A stretch of 64,000 nucleotides of DNA from Eoetvoesiella caeni (GCF_003315175.1 NZ_QNRQ01000008.1:79868-143867), one strand, 5' to 3'. Numbered from the stretch's first letter, positions 9,976 to 18,992 are shown. Numbers and translations: made by a program. Notes: generated by a model not told the origin, from the letters alone.

Positions 9976-12212
9976 TGAGCGCCATACCCAAACAGACGCT
10001 CGCGCCGGTGCTGGAAGGCTGGCTGGAGGCCATTCTGGCTGTGACTGCCCACTATCATCTCGATGTTTCGCGCGAGCGCCTGCACGTCAGTGTCAGCTGG
10101 AGTAGCGCCGGACAATTGCAAACGGTGCTGCGCGAAACGGCAAGACAGGCTGGTTTGCGGTTGCGATGGGTGCGGCCGCGGCTGAGCGGCATTACATCCT
10201 GGCGCCTGCCCATTGCGGTGGAACTGCGGGACGGGCAGGTCGGCGTCATCACGGCAATGTCCCAGCAGGAGCTGCATATCGTTTTCAGCGGCGACGAGGG
10301 GCTGACCACTACTGTGACAGCCGAAGAGCTGGAGGCTTCGCTGGCTGCCGTGGCCGTGATGCGGCCGATCCGCTCCGCCCCAGACGAACGCGTGGACCAG
10401 TACATCAAGCCTGTCGAGCGCCATTGGTTGCGTGACATTGTGTTTGCCGAACTGCGGCCGTACGCCCATATCCTGGTTGCCTCATTCGTGGCAAATCTGA
10501 TGGCACTGGCCAGCATCATATTCTCCATGCAGGTGTACGACCGCGTCGTGCCTGCGCAGTCGGAACCTACGTTGTACGTCTTGTTCGGCGGTGTTCTCTT
10601 GGCAATCGTGCTGGCCTGGGTGATGCGCAACGCGCGCGTAACCATCATCGACGTGCTCGGAAAGAGGGCCGACCTGCGTATTTCAGACCGCGTGTTCGGC
10701 CATGCGCTGCGGCTGCGCAACACCGTGCGACCCAAGTCCACAGGCACCTTTGTATCCCAGGTCCGGGAAGTGGAGCCCGTGCGTGACATGCTTACCTCCA
10801 CCACCGTGACCGTGATGGCGGACCTGCCCTTTTTCCTGTTGTTCTGTTTCATCTTCTGGCATATCGCCGGCGCATTGGTATGGGTGCCCCTGGCCGCATT
10901 TGCGCTGCTGTTGGTGCCCAGCCTGCTGGCGCAGCGCCGCCTGCGCGCGCTGGCTCAGGAAAGCATGCGTGAGTCCTCGCTGCGCAGCGCGATGCTCGTT
11001 GAGGCGATCCAAGGCATAGAGGACATCAAGTTGCTGCAGGCCGAGCCTCGCTTTCAGAACCAATGGAATCACTATAACGCCTCCGAGGCGGAGTCCGGAC
11101 TGCGGCTGCGCAGGCTGATCCACGATCTGAACAATTGGTCGCAGACGGTGCAGGGCGGTGCCTTTGCCGTGGTGGTGTTCTTCGGGGCACCCATGGTCAT
11201 GACGGGAGACATGAGTACGGGCGTGCTGGTGGCCGCATCCATTCTGTCCACACGCATGCTGGCACCACTATCGGGCCTGACCCAGGTGCTCAACCGCTGG
11301 CAGCAGGCCCGCCTCGCCTCCGAGGGCCTGGATCAACTGATGAAGCTACCCGTGGACCACGCACCGGCGGAGACGCGGGTCTACCGTCCCGCCTTGCGGG
11401 GCCACTATGAACTGAAGCAGACTATTTTCAGCTACGACGGGCAGACCCCCGCGCTACGGATCAAGCAACTGGAGATCCGCCCAGGCGAGCGGGTGGGCGT
11501 GCTCGGGCGCAACGGCTCGGGAAAATCGACGCTTCTCCAAGCCTTATCGGGTCTGCTCGAACCGCAGATGGGCGGTATAGTGCTCGACGGCGTGACCCTG
11601 GGTCAGATCGACCCGGCGGACGTGCGCCGCGACGTGAGTCTTCTGTCCCAGAACGCGCGGTTGTTCTTCGGTACTTTGCGTGAAAACCTGCGATTGGGCG
11701 CACCGCATGCAACCGACGAGGAGCTCATGTCCGCCCTGAAAGCGGCCGGAGCCTGGCAGTTCGTGCAGCGCCTCCCCGCGGGCTTGGATTATCCAGTCAC
11801 TGAGGGTGGCCTCGGCCTGTCGGGTGGCCAGCGCCATAGCCTTTTGCTTGCACGCCTGCTTTTGCGCCGCCCCGCCGTACTGTTGCTGGACGAGCCCACC
11901 GCCATGCTAGATGATGCGACCGAGCGGAATGTCATTGCGCAACTCAAAGAACTGGCTTCTGAACGCAGTCTTATAGTGGCCACACATCGTCCCGCCGTAC
12001 TGGAAGCCGTTGACCGGATTCTCGTGCTGGACGCTGGCGTGGTCGTGCTGGATGGGCCAAGGGACGAGGTCCTGGCCAAGCTGCGGCGCGGCGACCTCAA
12101 GGCGCGAGAAGGAGCAGTGAAGGTCCCGCCACAGAGTCGGAGTGAAGTGACTCCGAGAAGCGGCTTGAAGAGCGATGCAGTGCCCGCTGCGAGCGAGGAG
12201 GTGGCCCCATGA
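9975..12212 (+). CDS. Type I secretion ABC transporter (LapB/HlyB-like permease-ATPase)
   Basis: A 745-residue fused permease-ATPase of the inner membrane that would energise export of the giant adhesin. Residues 1 to about 135 form a degenerate C39-like domain without the catalytic Cys, typical of exporters whose substrates keep their C-terminal signal. The membrane domain (about 160-430) starts at ILVASFVANLMALASI. The nucleotide-binding domain has Walker A GRNGSGKST near 511, signature LSGGQR near 615, Walker B LLLDEPTAML near 637 and an H-loop in ATHRP. Its ATG overlaps the stop of the TolC-like gene by one base, and its end overlaps the HlyD-like gene by four bases, indicating tight translational coupling. 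No LapD/LapG-type release genes are visible in the window. Confidence 0.93.
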   Translation: MSAIPKQTLAPVLEGWLEAILAVTAHYHLDVSRERLHVSVSWSSAGQLQTVLRETARQAGLRLRWVRPRLSGITSWRLPIAVELRDGQVGVITAMSQQELHIVFSGDEGLTTTVTAEELEASLAAVAVMRPIRSAPDERVDQYIKPVERHWLRDIVFAELRPYAHILVASFVANLMALASIIFSMQVYDRVVPAQSEPTLYVLFGGVLLAIVLAWVMRNARVTIIDVLGKRADLRISDRVFGHALRLRNTVRPKSTGTFVSQVREVEPVRDMLTSTTVTVMADLPFFLLFCFIFWHIAGALVWVPLAAFALLLVPSLLAQRRLRALAQESMRESSLRSAMLVEAIQGIEDIKLLQAEPRFQNQWNHYNASEAESGLRLRRLIHDLNNWSQTVQGGAFAVVVFFGAPMVMTGDMSTGVLVAASILSTRMLAPLSGLTQVLNRWQQARLASEGLDQLMKLPVDHAPAETRVYRPALRGHYELKQTIFSYDGQTPALRIKQLEIRPGERVGVLGRNGSGKSTLLQALSGLLEPQMGGIVLDGVTLGQIDPADVRRDVSLLSQNARLFFGTLRENLRLGAPHATDEELMSALKAAGAWQFVQRLPAGLDYPVTEGGLGLSGGQRHSLLLARLLLRRPAVLLLDEPTAMLDDATERNVIAQLKELASERSLIVATHRPAVLEAVDRILVLDAGVVVLDGPRDEVLAKLRRGDLKAREGAVKVPPQSRSEVTPRSGLKSDAVPAASEEVAP

Positions 12213-13390
12213 ATACCACGCCCCTCGCCGATCTTGCTGATCTGGACGAAGTACGCCATAGCCGCGCGGGACGTGTGGCGTGGTGGTTGACCACATTCGT
12301 GATTGCGTTCTTCGTCTGGGCCTGGTTTTTTGAGATCGACGAAGTGTCGACCGGCGTGGGTAAGGTTATTCCCAGCTCACGTGAGCAGCGTATCCAGTCG
12401 CTTGAAGGCGGCATTCTGGCGCGGCTGGACGTGCGCGAAGGACAGATCGTCGAGAAGAATGAGGTTCTGGCCCAACTGGACCCCACGCGGGGGGAGTCCA
12501 GCGTGGAGGAAACGGCGGCCCGCTATCGGGCGGCCCTGGCCAGCAGTGCCCGGCTTCGGGCTGAAGTTGAAGGAGCCGACCAGCCTGATTTCCCGCCAGA
12601 GCTGAACGACTATCCCGAGCTACGCCAGTCGGAGCTCGCCCTCTTCGAGTCCCGCCGCAACAGCCTGGAGCAATCCCTAGCGAATCTGAACGAAGCGCTG
12701 GGCCTGGTGCGCAAGGAGCTGGGCATTACGCAATCGTTAGTCAAGAGCGGCGCAGCGAGCAACGTGGAGCTGATCCGCCTGCAACGTCAGCGTGCCGAAC
12801 TGGAGCTGAAGATATCTGAAACCGAGACGAGCTATATGGTACGAAGCCGCGAGGAAATGGCCAGGTCGAACGCCGAAGTGCATTCCCTTTCGTCAGTGGT
12901 ACGGGGCCGGACGGACACGCTGGCGCGCATGACGCTGTATTCGCCGGTGCGAGGCATTGTCAAGCACATTGAGGTGACGACCTTGGGCGGAGTGGTACCG
13001 CCCAATGGCTCCCTGATGACAATCGTACCCCTGGATGACCAGTTGCTGGTCGAGGCGAGAATCTCGCCCCGCGATATCGCGTTCATCCACCCCGGCCAGG
13101 AGGCGCTGGTTAAGGTCACTGCCTACGATTACGCGATTTATGGCGGCTTGAAGGGCACAGTCGCCACGATTGCACCCGACACACTGCGTGACGAGATCAA
13201 ACCGGAAATCGTCTACTACCCAGTGTATGTCCGAACAGAATCGGACATGTTGGTCAATAAGACTGGCACCCAGTTTCCTATCGTGCCGGGCATGGTGACA
13301 ACCACCGATATCCGCACGGGAAGCAAGACTGTCTGGAGTTATTTAACAAAGCCATTCAACAAGGCGCGTGAAGCGTTGCGCGAACGTTGA
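12209..13390 (+). CDS. HlyD-family periplasmic adaptor of type I secretion
   Basis: A 393-residue membrane fusion protein linking the ABC exporter to the outer-membrane channel. One transmembrane segment lies near residues 22-42 (LTTFVIAFFVWAWFFEI). It is followed by a biotinyl/lipoyl-like half (GGILARLDVREGQIV), a long coiled-coil hairpin (about 95-230, rich in Leu/Glu/Arg) and a beta-barrel domain with the HlyD signature region VPLDDQLLVEARISPRDIAF. Start ATG overlaps the exporter stop (ATGA). Length and domain order fit LapC/PrtE-type adaptors. Confidence 0.93.
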   Translation: MNTTPLADLADLDEVRHSRAGRVAWWLTTFVIAFFVWAWFFEIDEVSTGVGKVIPSSREQRIQSLEGGILARLDVREGQIVEKNEVLAQLDPTRGESSVEETAARYRAALASSARLRAEVEGADQPDFPPELNDYPELRQSELALFESRRNSLEQSLANLNEALGLVRKELGITQSLVKSGAASNVELIRLQRQRAELELKISETETSYMVRSREEMARSNAEVHSLSSVVRGRTDTLARMTLYSPVRGIVKHIEVTTLGGVVPPNGSLMTIVPLDDQLLVEARISPRDIAFIHPGQEALVKVTAYDYAIYGGLKGTVATIAPDTLRDEIKPEIVYYPVYVRTESDMLVNKTGTQFPIVPGMVTTTDIRTGSKTVWSYLTKPFNKAREALRER

Positions 13391-13428
13391 GGCCGAACAC
13401 GCTTGACTCATGATTGAGGATACTTTTT

Positions 13429-13875
13429 ATGAACATTGATGCGCGTATCGCCCGAGCGGCGAAGAATATGATCGTGGCCTCCGGCCTGCTTGTCGCCGGT
13501 GTCGCTTGGGCAGCCAATCCCATTGACCTTGTCAGCAACCCTGAGGGCCTGGCCTATCCCGAAGTCCATATGGAACTGCCCGATTATGACGAGCCTTTCC
13601 AGAGAAACGGGGTCATGTCCCAGCCGCAGCGCTTGCATCAATTAAAACCGGGCATGACGGCCGGCGAAGTGGTGACGCTGCTGGGCCGGCCGCTCAACGA
13701 GGGGACCGCGACACAAAGCCGATACTGGGACTATAACTTCACGTTCACGATGCCGGAATCTGAACACTACATCGTATGCCAGTACAAGGTGGTCTTCGAC
13801 CAAGACAGCTTGCTGGAGAAAGGCTTCTGGAGACGACATCAGTGCCTGGATATCGCCGATGGCGGCGCAAAATGA
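13429..13875 (+). CDS. Small exported BamE/SmpA-OmlA-domain protein
   Basis: A 148-residue protein with an N-terminal signal peptide (hydrophobic MIVASGLLVAGVAWA, cleavage after AWA). It has one SmpA/OmlA (BamE-like) domain recognisable from LKPGMTAGEVVTLLGRPLNE. There is no lipobox Cys, so it should be soluble in the periplasm or bound through partners, unlike genuine BamE lipoproteins. The start at 13429 is chosen for the GAGGA ribosome-binding site (13416-13420) eight bases upstream. It lies 38 bases after the HlyD-like gene and appears to be the last gene of the adhesin-export operon; its stop overlaps the ATG of the broken peroxidase. A helper role in adhesin export or outer-membrane assembly is inference from position. 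Confidence 0.8.
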   Translation: MNIDARIARAAKNMIVASGLLVAGVAWAANPIDLVSNPEGLAYPEVHMELPDYDEPFQRNGVMSQPQRLHQLKPGMTAGEVVTLLGRPLNEGTATQSRYWDYNFTFTMPESEHYIVCQYKVVFDQDSLLEKGFWRRHQCLDIADGGAK

Positions 13876-14685
13876 CTGAAAGCAGTTGGGATCGAGTACC
13901 AATCGATTCGCAAAGCATCGATGCGCCGCTGTCTCGCGCGGCGGTGTTTCTTACGTTGACGGTCACCGAAGGCCGTGAGGCCCTTCACGCCGATTGAGGG
14001 TGCGACGCACACGGCGCCGGCCACGCCCGGCGATCTCTTCTTCCACATCCGAGCCGAGCGCGAGGATCTCTGTTTTGAGTTCGAGCGCCTGTTGCTGGAC
14101 CAATTGGGCAGCAGCGTGACGCTGGCCGACGAGGTTGCGGGCTTTCGCTACTTCGACTCGCGCGACCTGCTGGGCTTCGTCGATGGCACCGCCAATCCAA
14201 CTGGCCACGATATCGGCTCGTCAACGTTAGTTGGCAGTGAAGATCAGGAGTTCGCTGGTGGCAGTTACGTGGTGGTGCAGAAGTACCTGCATCAAATGCA
14301 GCCGTGGGCTCAGCTTTCCAAGGATGAGCAAGAGCGGATCATCGGTCGGGAGATCGTCAGCAACGTCGAATTGCCCGACGCGACAAGCGGTCAGAAGTCG
14401 CACAAGACCCTCGCCACGATCGTAGGCGACGACGGCACCGAGCACGACATCCTGCGCGACAACATGCCTTTCGGCCGTCCTGGCCACGGCGAGTATGGGA
14501 CTTACTTCATCGGCTATTCCAGATATCTGTGGGTAACGCAGAAGATGCTGGAGCGCATGTTCCTCGGCGATCCGCCGGGCATGCATGACCGCCTGCTCGA
14601 TTTCTCGACGGCGCGCACCGGCGCCGTGTTTTTCGCTCCCGCACCGCGCACGCTAAGCGAACTCGTGCAGGCGGTGCAGGTATAG
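13872..14685 (+). pseudogene. DyP-type heme peroxidase with internal deletion and frameshift
   Basis: The reading frame from ATG 13872 encodes a typical DyP N-terminus (SIDAPLSRAAVFLTLTV) but stops at 13997 after about 41 residues. From about 13975 another frame encodes the rest of the family: TPGDLFFHIRAERED, the GXXDG heme motif in LLGFVDGTANP, and the C-terminal LRDNMPFGRPGHGEYGTYF block. Against a normal protein of about 300 residues, some 50 codons between these two parts are missing, and the frame changes at the join. Dye-decolorising peroxidases use heme and peroxide to oxidise phenolics, but without this part of the first ferredoxin-like domain activity is unlikely. A start at 13975 could still make a 236-residue fragment. 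The N-terminal ATG overlaps the stop of the BamE-like gene. Confidence 0.8.
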
Positions 14686-14707
14686 CGTGGGGGTCGAAGC
14701 CCCCACG
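14686..14707. terminator. Hairpin after the peroxidase remnant
   Basis: Perfect 8-bp stem (CGTGGGGG with CCCCCACG) and a six-base loop TCGAAG immediately after the peroxidase stop. No T tract follows, so it may act as an mRNA-stabilising hairpin or a weak terminator. Confidence 0.45.
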
Positions 14708-15393
14708 CGGGCTTTGGCCGTTACGCGCCGTCGAGAACTACCGCACGGTCAACCAGCCGCTGGATACTCTGCCGCACCTCCTCGGGGATGGGATGCGACA
14801 GGACGGTCTCCGGGGCGTTCACATGCTGCTGGCGGCCTGTGACGATCTGGACGATTACACCCAGATTAACTCGGTATCACCATATCGACGGCCGCATGGA
14901 ACTACGGGGTCAGGTAAGCGCGATGAGTTCAACGTTGGACGGTCCGAAAAGGCCAGTGAACTATCATAGAACGCGCAATTCGCGCCGCTTCTGAAGCTGT
15001 CGATAGCGATCGATAGCAGAGTATGGACGACCCCCTTGTCAATAGTACGCAAGTGGCCCAAAATAGGGCCTAACTCGGTTGCCCGAGTTTAAGAAATTCA
15101 TTTTATATCAACGAGTTGGTTGCAGAATTCCATTCCCTTCACCCGCTCCAAGTCACAGCCAGGCACATCTTTCGGCCCATCAACACGATAGGCCGATGTG
15201 CCGCATTGCTGCTGTCCATCTCTATACAGAAGAGACCATGCTCCTATCCCGTCTCATTTGGGATGTGGAATGAAAGAGTGGCGCTTACTGACGTATATAT
15301 TCGAATCACGAAGGCGACGGGAAAGGCTTATGAGCGTTTGCTGTCGGTTGAATCCGCAGCCGAAAGCAGCCATCCACACGGCATCTTTCTCCC
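14708..15393. other. About 690 bases with no supportable gene
   Basis: Only short unconvincing open frames occur here, none with a recognisable protein motif or ribosome-binding site. Two hairpins are visible: GGCCC/GGGCC (15055-15070) and AACTCGG/CCGAGTT (15072-15089). Composition is more AT-rich after about 15.0 kb than in neighbouring genes. The stretch lies between two damaged genes and is probably decayed or rearranged DNA. Confidence 0.5.
15072..15089. terminator. Possible hairpin terminator
   Basis: Seven-bp perfect stem AACTCGG/CCGAGTT with loop TTGC, preceded by a second small stem at 15055-15070. Only a short T run follows on the plus strand, so termination is tentative. Confidence 0.3.
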
Positions 15394-16140
15394 CTATGCT
15401 TTATTCGCCGAGAACGCCCCTGCGGTCAAATCAATATCCGCACCGCTAATGCGCAGCCGGCGAGCAGCGTCCTGCCAATGACCGACGACCATGGCAACTT
15501 CATTCATGATTTGCCGGGCTTGCACATCGCCCAGCCCATAAAAAGCGGCCGTACTGAGGACAGTCTCTAGGCTAGGTCGATTGTCGACGTCGTCAATATT
15601 CAAGACATGCTCTGCCTTGTCAATATTCGGATTGACGTCAAACGCGGGTGCAAGTCTCCATCCTGTCTTGCCCAGCACAAATCCGTGATTGCGAAGATGG
15701 TCGTCGCGGTTGCCAACCGCGACGTTGAACGCCACGCGCCGAAATAGCTGTTCCAAGTCTGCATCCGCATGCTCGGCATCTCCCTGGGCTCGAATGAACT
15801 GCGCCAATTCCAGATAGCTCGTACCTTCGCTTTGAGTCTTGCGAAGCAATGTCATCGCCAAGGCATAGAAGCGTCGCGAACTGTTGGCGCGATCGAACCT
15901 TTGGGCGCAGAAGGTATGGAAGGCGTTGTTTAGCTTGATGAGTTTTGCAGGCGCTACGTCTATCGCCGCTTTTTGGGCGAGTTGGTGAACGACATATTCC
16001 CAAGCTCCGATGTCACGATCGTCATCCCTGGCTGGGAACTTGCCAATCCAGAGTGAGCCGTCGGTTTCGGTAAAATTGGCCTTTGGCCTTGCTCCGCCCA
16101 AAGACGCGCCAGTCGACGAAAGCGCAGGGCGCCTTGGCAA
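15394..16140 (-). pseudogene. HipA-like kinase missing its N-terminal part
   Basis: The frame encodes about 245 residues covering the catalytic core of a HipA-type serine/threonine kinase. It has the Gly-rich nucleotide loop (TGASLGGARPKANF), the catalytic loop GNRDDHLRNHGF and the Mg-binding motif APAFDVNP. HipA proteins are usually about 400-440 residues; the N-terminal subdomain and first strands of the N-lobe are absent. The frame opens (TTG) only 25 bases after the end of the upstream multicopper oxidase, with no ribosome-binding site. A different frame just upstream reads QGALRF, a motif seen in HipA N-terminal regions, which hints at an internal deletion. No HipB-like antitoxin gene is nearby. 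Best read as a toxin-antitoxin remnant; a functional short kinase is possible but unlikely. Confidence 0.7.
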
Positions 16141-16165
16141 GCGAGGCCTGAGAGATTCGGCGCAG

Positions 16166-17863
16166 CTAGACCACCTCTATGCGCTGCATCATGCCAAGGT
16201 CTTCGTGCAGCAGCAAATGGCAGTGCATCACGAAGGGGCCCTTGAAGTCGGTGAAGCGCGAGCGCAGTGTGATTGATACCGGCGCTTCGGGCGATCCGCC
16301 GCGGGGCAGGGCGATTGTGTCGGCCCAGAAGGGTTCGACGGGCCTGCCGTTGATCTTGATGACCTGGACGGGATTGACGTGAATATGCATGGGGTGCTGG
16401 CCCCGATCCATGCTGTATACCGTCCACTCTTCTACGCTGTCCAGGGCAACGGTTTGCTTGATAGCGCGCGACGACTGGAAAGGGTAGTACACGGTGGGCA
16501 TTTGTGGTGTGGTGCTGGGCACGCCCGTGGCCGAGCCCATGGCGTAGACGGTGTTGGCGACGAAGGTGTTGCCGGTCTGGAAGGTCCAGAGCGATAGTTC
16601 GCCGGCCGGCACCGGCAACAGCGCGGCGGCGGGGGCGGCGGTGATGGGGTCGCCGTTGTCGTTCTTGACAATGCGAAACACAAGCTCGCGCTTCAAGCCG
16701 CCATGGCTGGCCAGCTCTTCGTCGGTGATGGGGGCCAGCATGTGCGGCATGGGCAGCGGCCCGGCCGGCAGGGCCATTGTCAATGGTTCGCCGGTGACCA
16801 CGATTTCGGCCACGATATCTTCGGGCAGTTTGTCGGCGCCCATATCGTAGGCCAGGGACCGCAGGTAATAGGTGCCGGGCGCTCCCGCCTTGATCAGAAT
16901 GTCGTCGCGATTGCCGGGTGCCATTACCAGGCTTTCGGGCAGGCCTGCCGCTATGGTCCGGGGGAACTGCACCGGATTGCCATCGTGGCCGATCTGCATC
17001 AGCCCGTGGCTGTCCAGGCTTAGATTAAGGAAGTTGCCGACCGTGGCGTTGATGAAGCGCCAGCGCTGGACTTCGCCGGGGCGCATGAGCAGGCGCGGCC
17101 TGCGCAGGCCATTGATGTAGTAGACCGTGGCGATCTTGGTCTTGACCAGGGATGCGAAATCCGGGATTTCGCCGTTGTCGTTGAGGTCTGGGGTCTGGAA
17201 CAAAAACAGGCGTTCGCGCGCGGCGGCTATCTCGGGCACTTGGTCGGCCGGACCGCGCACTATCAGGGCGCCGGCCATGCCGCTGGATACCTGCACCGCA
17301 GAGGAACCATGCAAATGCGGGTGATACCAATAGGTGCCGGGAGGGTGGTCTTTGCCGATCGCAAATTCATGCTGCCTTGTTCCGCCCGGCGCGATGCCTT
17401 CGCGCGGGTCGTCGACCACGTAGTCGCCATACACGCCGGGCCGCACGATGCGGGGGTCGGCGTGCAGCCCGTGCGTATGCAGGTTGGTGCTGTTGGGGTA
17501 GTTGAAGACCCAATTTGGTTCGACGCTGGCCGGGTTGGGTGGCAGGTTGTTGTGCACCAGTACGCTTAATGTGTCGCCTGCATGGATGTCCAGGGTGGGG
17601 CCGGTCAGCCGGCCTTCGATAGAGCGTAAATGGACGGGACGGCCGTCGAGTACGTTATCGGCATAGGCAATGTGCATCTGTACGTCCAGCACGCCATTCC
17701 TGGCCACCAGGCGGTCGGGCTCGGTGAAGGTTTCGGCGATGTCTGGAACTATGGGCTCGTTGCCATCGCCGCAGGCCGTCAGCCAACCGGGCAAGGCGAC
17801 GCCCATGCCCACGGTATACGATAGCCGCAGGAATTGACGGCGGGAGTTGTCGGGTTGCGGCAT
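16166..17863 (-). CDS. Multicopper oxidase (CotA/bilirubin-oxidase-like), exported
   Basis: A 565-residue three-cupredoxin-domain oxidase. ATG 17863 is chosen because the sequence then opens with a twin-arginine-type leader (SRRQFLRLSY) and a hydrophobic stretch ending in a possible lipobox (WLTAC). All four copper motifs are present: LHTHGLHADP, WYHPHLHGS, HPMHIHVNP and the C-terminal MHCHLLLHEDLGMM carrying the His, Cys and Met ligands of the type 1 copper. Such enzymes oxidise phenols, bilirubin or metal ions with reduction of oxygen to water in the cell envelope. It follows the RCC1-repeat gene by 16 bases on the same strand, so the two are probably cotranscribed. The C-terminus is complete; the truncated HipA-like frame starts right after it. 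Confidence 0.92.
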   Translation of the reverse strand: MPQPDNSRRQFLRLSYTVGMGVALPGWLTACGDGNEPIVPDIAETFTEPDRLVARNGVLDVQMHIAYADNVLDGRPVHLRSIEGRLTGPTLDIHAGDTLSVLVHNNLPPNPASVEPNWVFNYPNSTNLHTHGLHADPRIVRPGVYGDYVVDDPREGIAPGGTRQHEFAIGKDHPPGTYWYHPHLHGSSAVQVSSGMAGALIVRGPADQVPEIAAARERLFLFQTPDLNDNGEIPDFASLVKTKIATVYYINGLRRPRLLMRPGEVQRWRFINATVGNFLNLSLDSHGLMQIGHDGNPVQFPRTIAAGLPESLVMAPGNRDDILIKAGAPGTYYLRSLAYDMGADKLPEDIVAEIVVTGEPLTMALPAGPLPMPHMLAPITDEELASHGGLKRELVFRIVKNDNGDPITAAPAAALLPVPAGELSLWTFQTGNTFVANTVYAMGSATGVPSTTPQMPTVYYPFQSSRAIKQTVALDSVEEWTVYSMDRGQHPMHIHVNPVQVIKINGRPVEPFWADTIALPRGGSPEAPVSITLRSRFTDFKGPFVMHCHLLLHEDLGMMQRIEVV

Positions 17864-17879
17864 ATGTTGGCGTCTTGGC

Positions 17880-18959
17880 TTAGATAGGGAGATTGACCGG
17901 TGCGGGCGACCAGCCGGGGCGGGTGGGGCCTCGGTTTGCTTGGCCGTTGGGGCCAAGCTGGCTGGATTCGTTGTCGCCCCACGCGAACAGGGCATGCCTG
18001 GTGGCCGCCAGCACATGGACCTGCCCCACCGCGATTTGCGCAATATCGTCCAGGCCAGGGATGGCGGCTGGGCGTGCGTCGCTGCCTTGCGTGCCGCGGC
18101 CCAGCTGCCCTTTGCAGTTCCAGCCCCAGGTATAGACCCGGCCGCTTTGCCCCAGAGCTACTGAAAAAAACATGCCGGCGGCAATGTCGACAATGGCTTC
18201 ATCCAGTTCAACGCGCAAGGGCTTGGCGCTGTAGCGTGCGAAGCTATTGCCAAGCTGCCCGTGCTGGTTGCTGCCCCAGGCCCAGACTTCGCCGCGGCAG
18301 TTTATCGCCAGGCTATGAGAGGCTCCGGCAGCCGCGGTTCGCAGCGGTACATCGGCGGGTAGGGGAACATGCACGGGTTCGCGCTGGTCTGCCAGATGGC
18401 CTACGCCAAGTTGGCCGGCGCCGTTGGCGCCCCAGGCCAGCAGGCCGTCGTCGGTGATGGCCAGCGCGTGGCCGGTGCCCACGGCGACGTGCCGCGCGGG
18501 GGCGGGAAGCCCGACAGGGGTAAGCCCCTGGTTGCGCACGCTGTCCGGGCCGCCGCGTGTCAGGCCCCAGGACAGTACGCTGCCGTCTAAGGTCCGAGCC
18601 AGGCCGTAGAACTCGCTGACTGCCAGTTGTGCCACCGCAGGCAAATCGCTGACAGCTTCAGCCGCCAGAGTGGCCATGACATGCGTCTTGCCTGCCAGGC
18701 CGGCACGGCTGGCACCCCAGTAATAGGCGCGATGATCTTCGGTAATACCGTAGCCGGTGCCGTAGCCGGCCGTAATACGGGCAAATGGCATGGTCGCCGG
18801 GACGACAATAGGGCTGCTTGAGGGGGCTACGCTGCAAAGGCTGGGCAGGTTTATCCTTCCGCTGCCTTCGGCGCCCCAGCCCCAGACTTCGCCGTCGCTC
18901 ATGAGGGCCAGGCTGTGGTCGCGGCCGGCCGCTATATGTGTGATCGACAAGGCTGTCAT
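17880..18959 (-). CDS. RCC1-repeat beta-propeller protein
   Basis: A protein of about 360 residues built from seven RCC1-type blades, recognised by repeated VWGWG/LLAWGANGAGQLG/VWAWGSNQHGQLG/VYTWGWNCKGQLG and ALFAWGDNESSQLG patterns. RCC1 propellers are protein-protein or lipid-binding platforms. No enzymatic motif and no signal peptide are visible, which suggests a cytoplasmic protein or non-classical export. ATG 18959 has an AAGG-type ribosome-binding site; ATG 18974 is an in-frame alternative two bases from a hairpin. It precedes the multicopper oxidase by 16 bases, so a role linked to that enzyme is inferred from the operon only. Confidence 0.85.
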   Translation of the reverse strand: MTALSITHIAAGRDHSLALMSDGEVWGWGAEGSGRINLPSLCSVAPSSSPIVVPATMPFARITAGYGTGYGITEDHRAYYWGASRAGLAGKTHVMATLAAEAVSDLPAVAQLAVSEFYGLARTLDGSVLSWGLTRGGPDSVRNQGLTPVGLPAPARHVAVGTGHALAITDDGLLAWGANGAGQLGVGHLADQREPVHVPLPADVPLRTAAAGASHSLAINCRGEVWAWGSNQHGQLGNSFARYSAKPLRVELDEAIVDIAAGMFFSVALGQSGRVYTWGWNCKGQLGRGTQGSDARPAAIPGLDDIAQIAVGQVHVLAATRHALFAWGDNESSQLGPNGQANRGPTRPGWSPAPVNLPI

Positions 18960-18975
18960 GAGCGCCTTTTGCATA

Positions 18976-18992
18976 ATCCCCGATGCGGGGAT
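18976..18992. promoter_or_regulatory. Hairpin immediately upstream of the RCC1 gene
   Basis: Perfect 7-bp stem ATCCCCG/CGGGGAT with a three-base loop, in the 5' region of the minus-strand RCC1 gene. It could be part of an operator or a leader hairpin; function unknown. Confidence 0.3.

Noticed and set aside
15394-16140. HipT of a tripartite HipBST toxin system
   Set aside because: HipT is longer and accompanied by HipB and HipS genes; none is present and the fragment lacks part of the N-lobe.
13872-16140. Insertion sequence or prophage at the damaged genes
   Set aside because: No transposase or integrase similarity, no terminal inverted repeats and no target duplication were seen.
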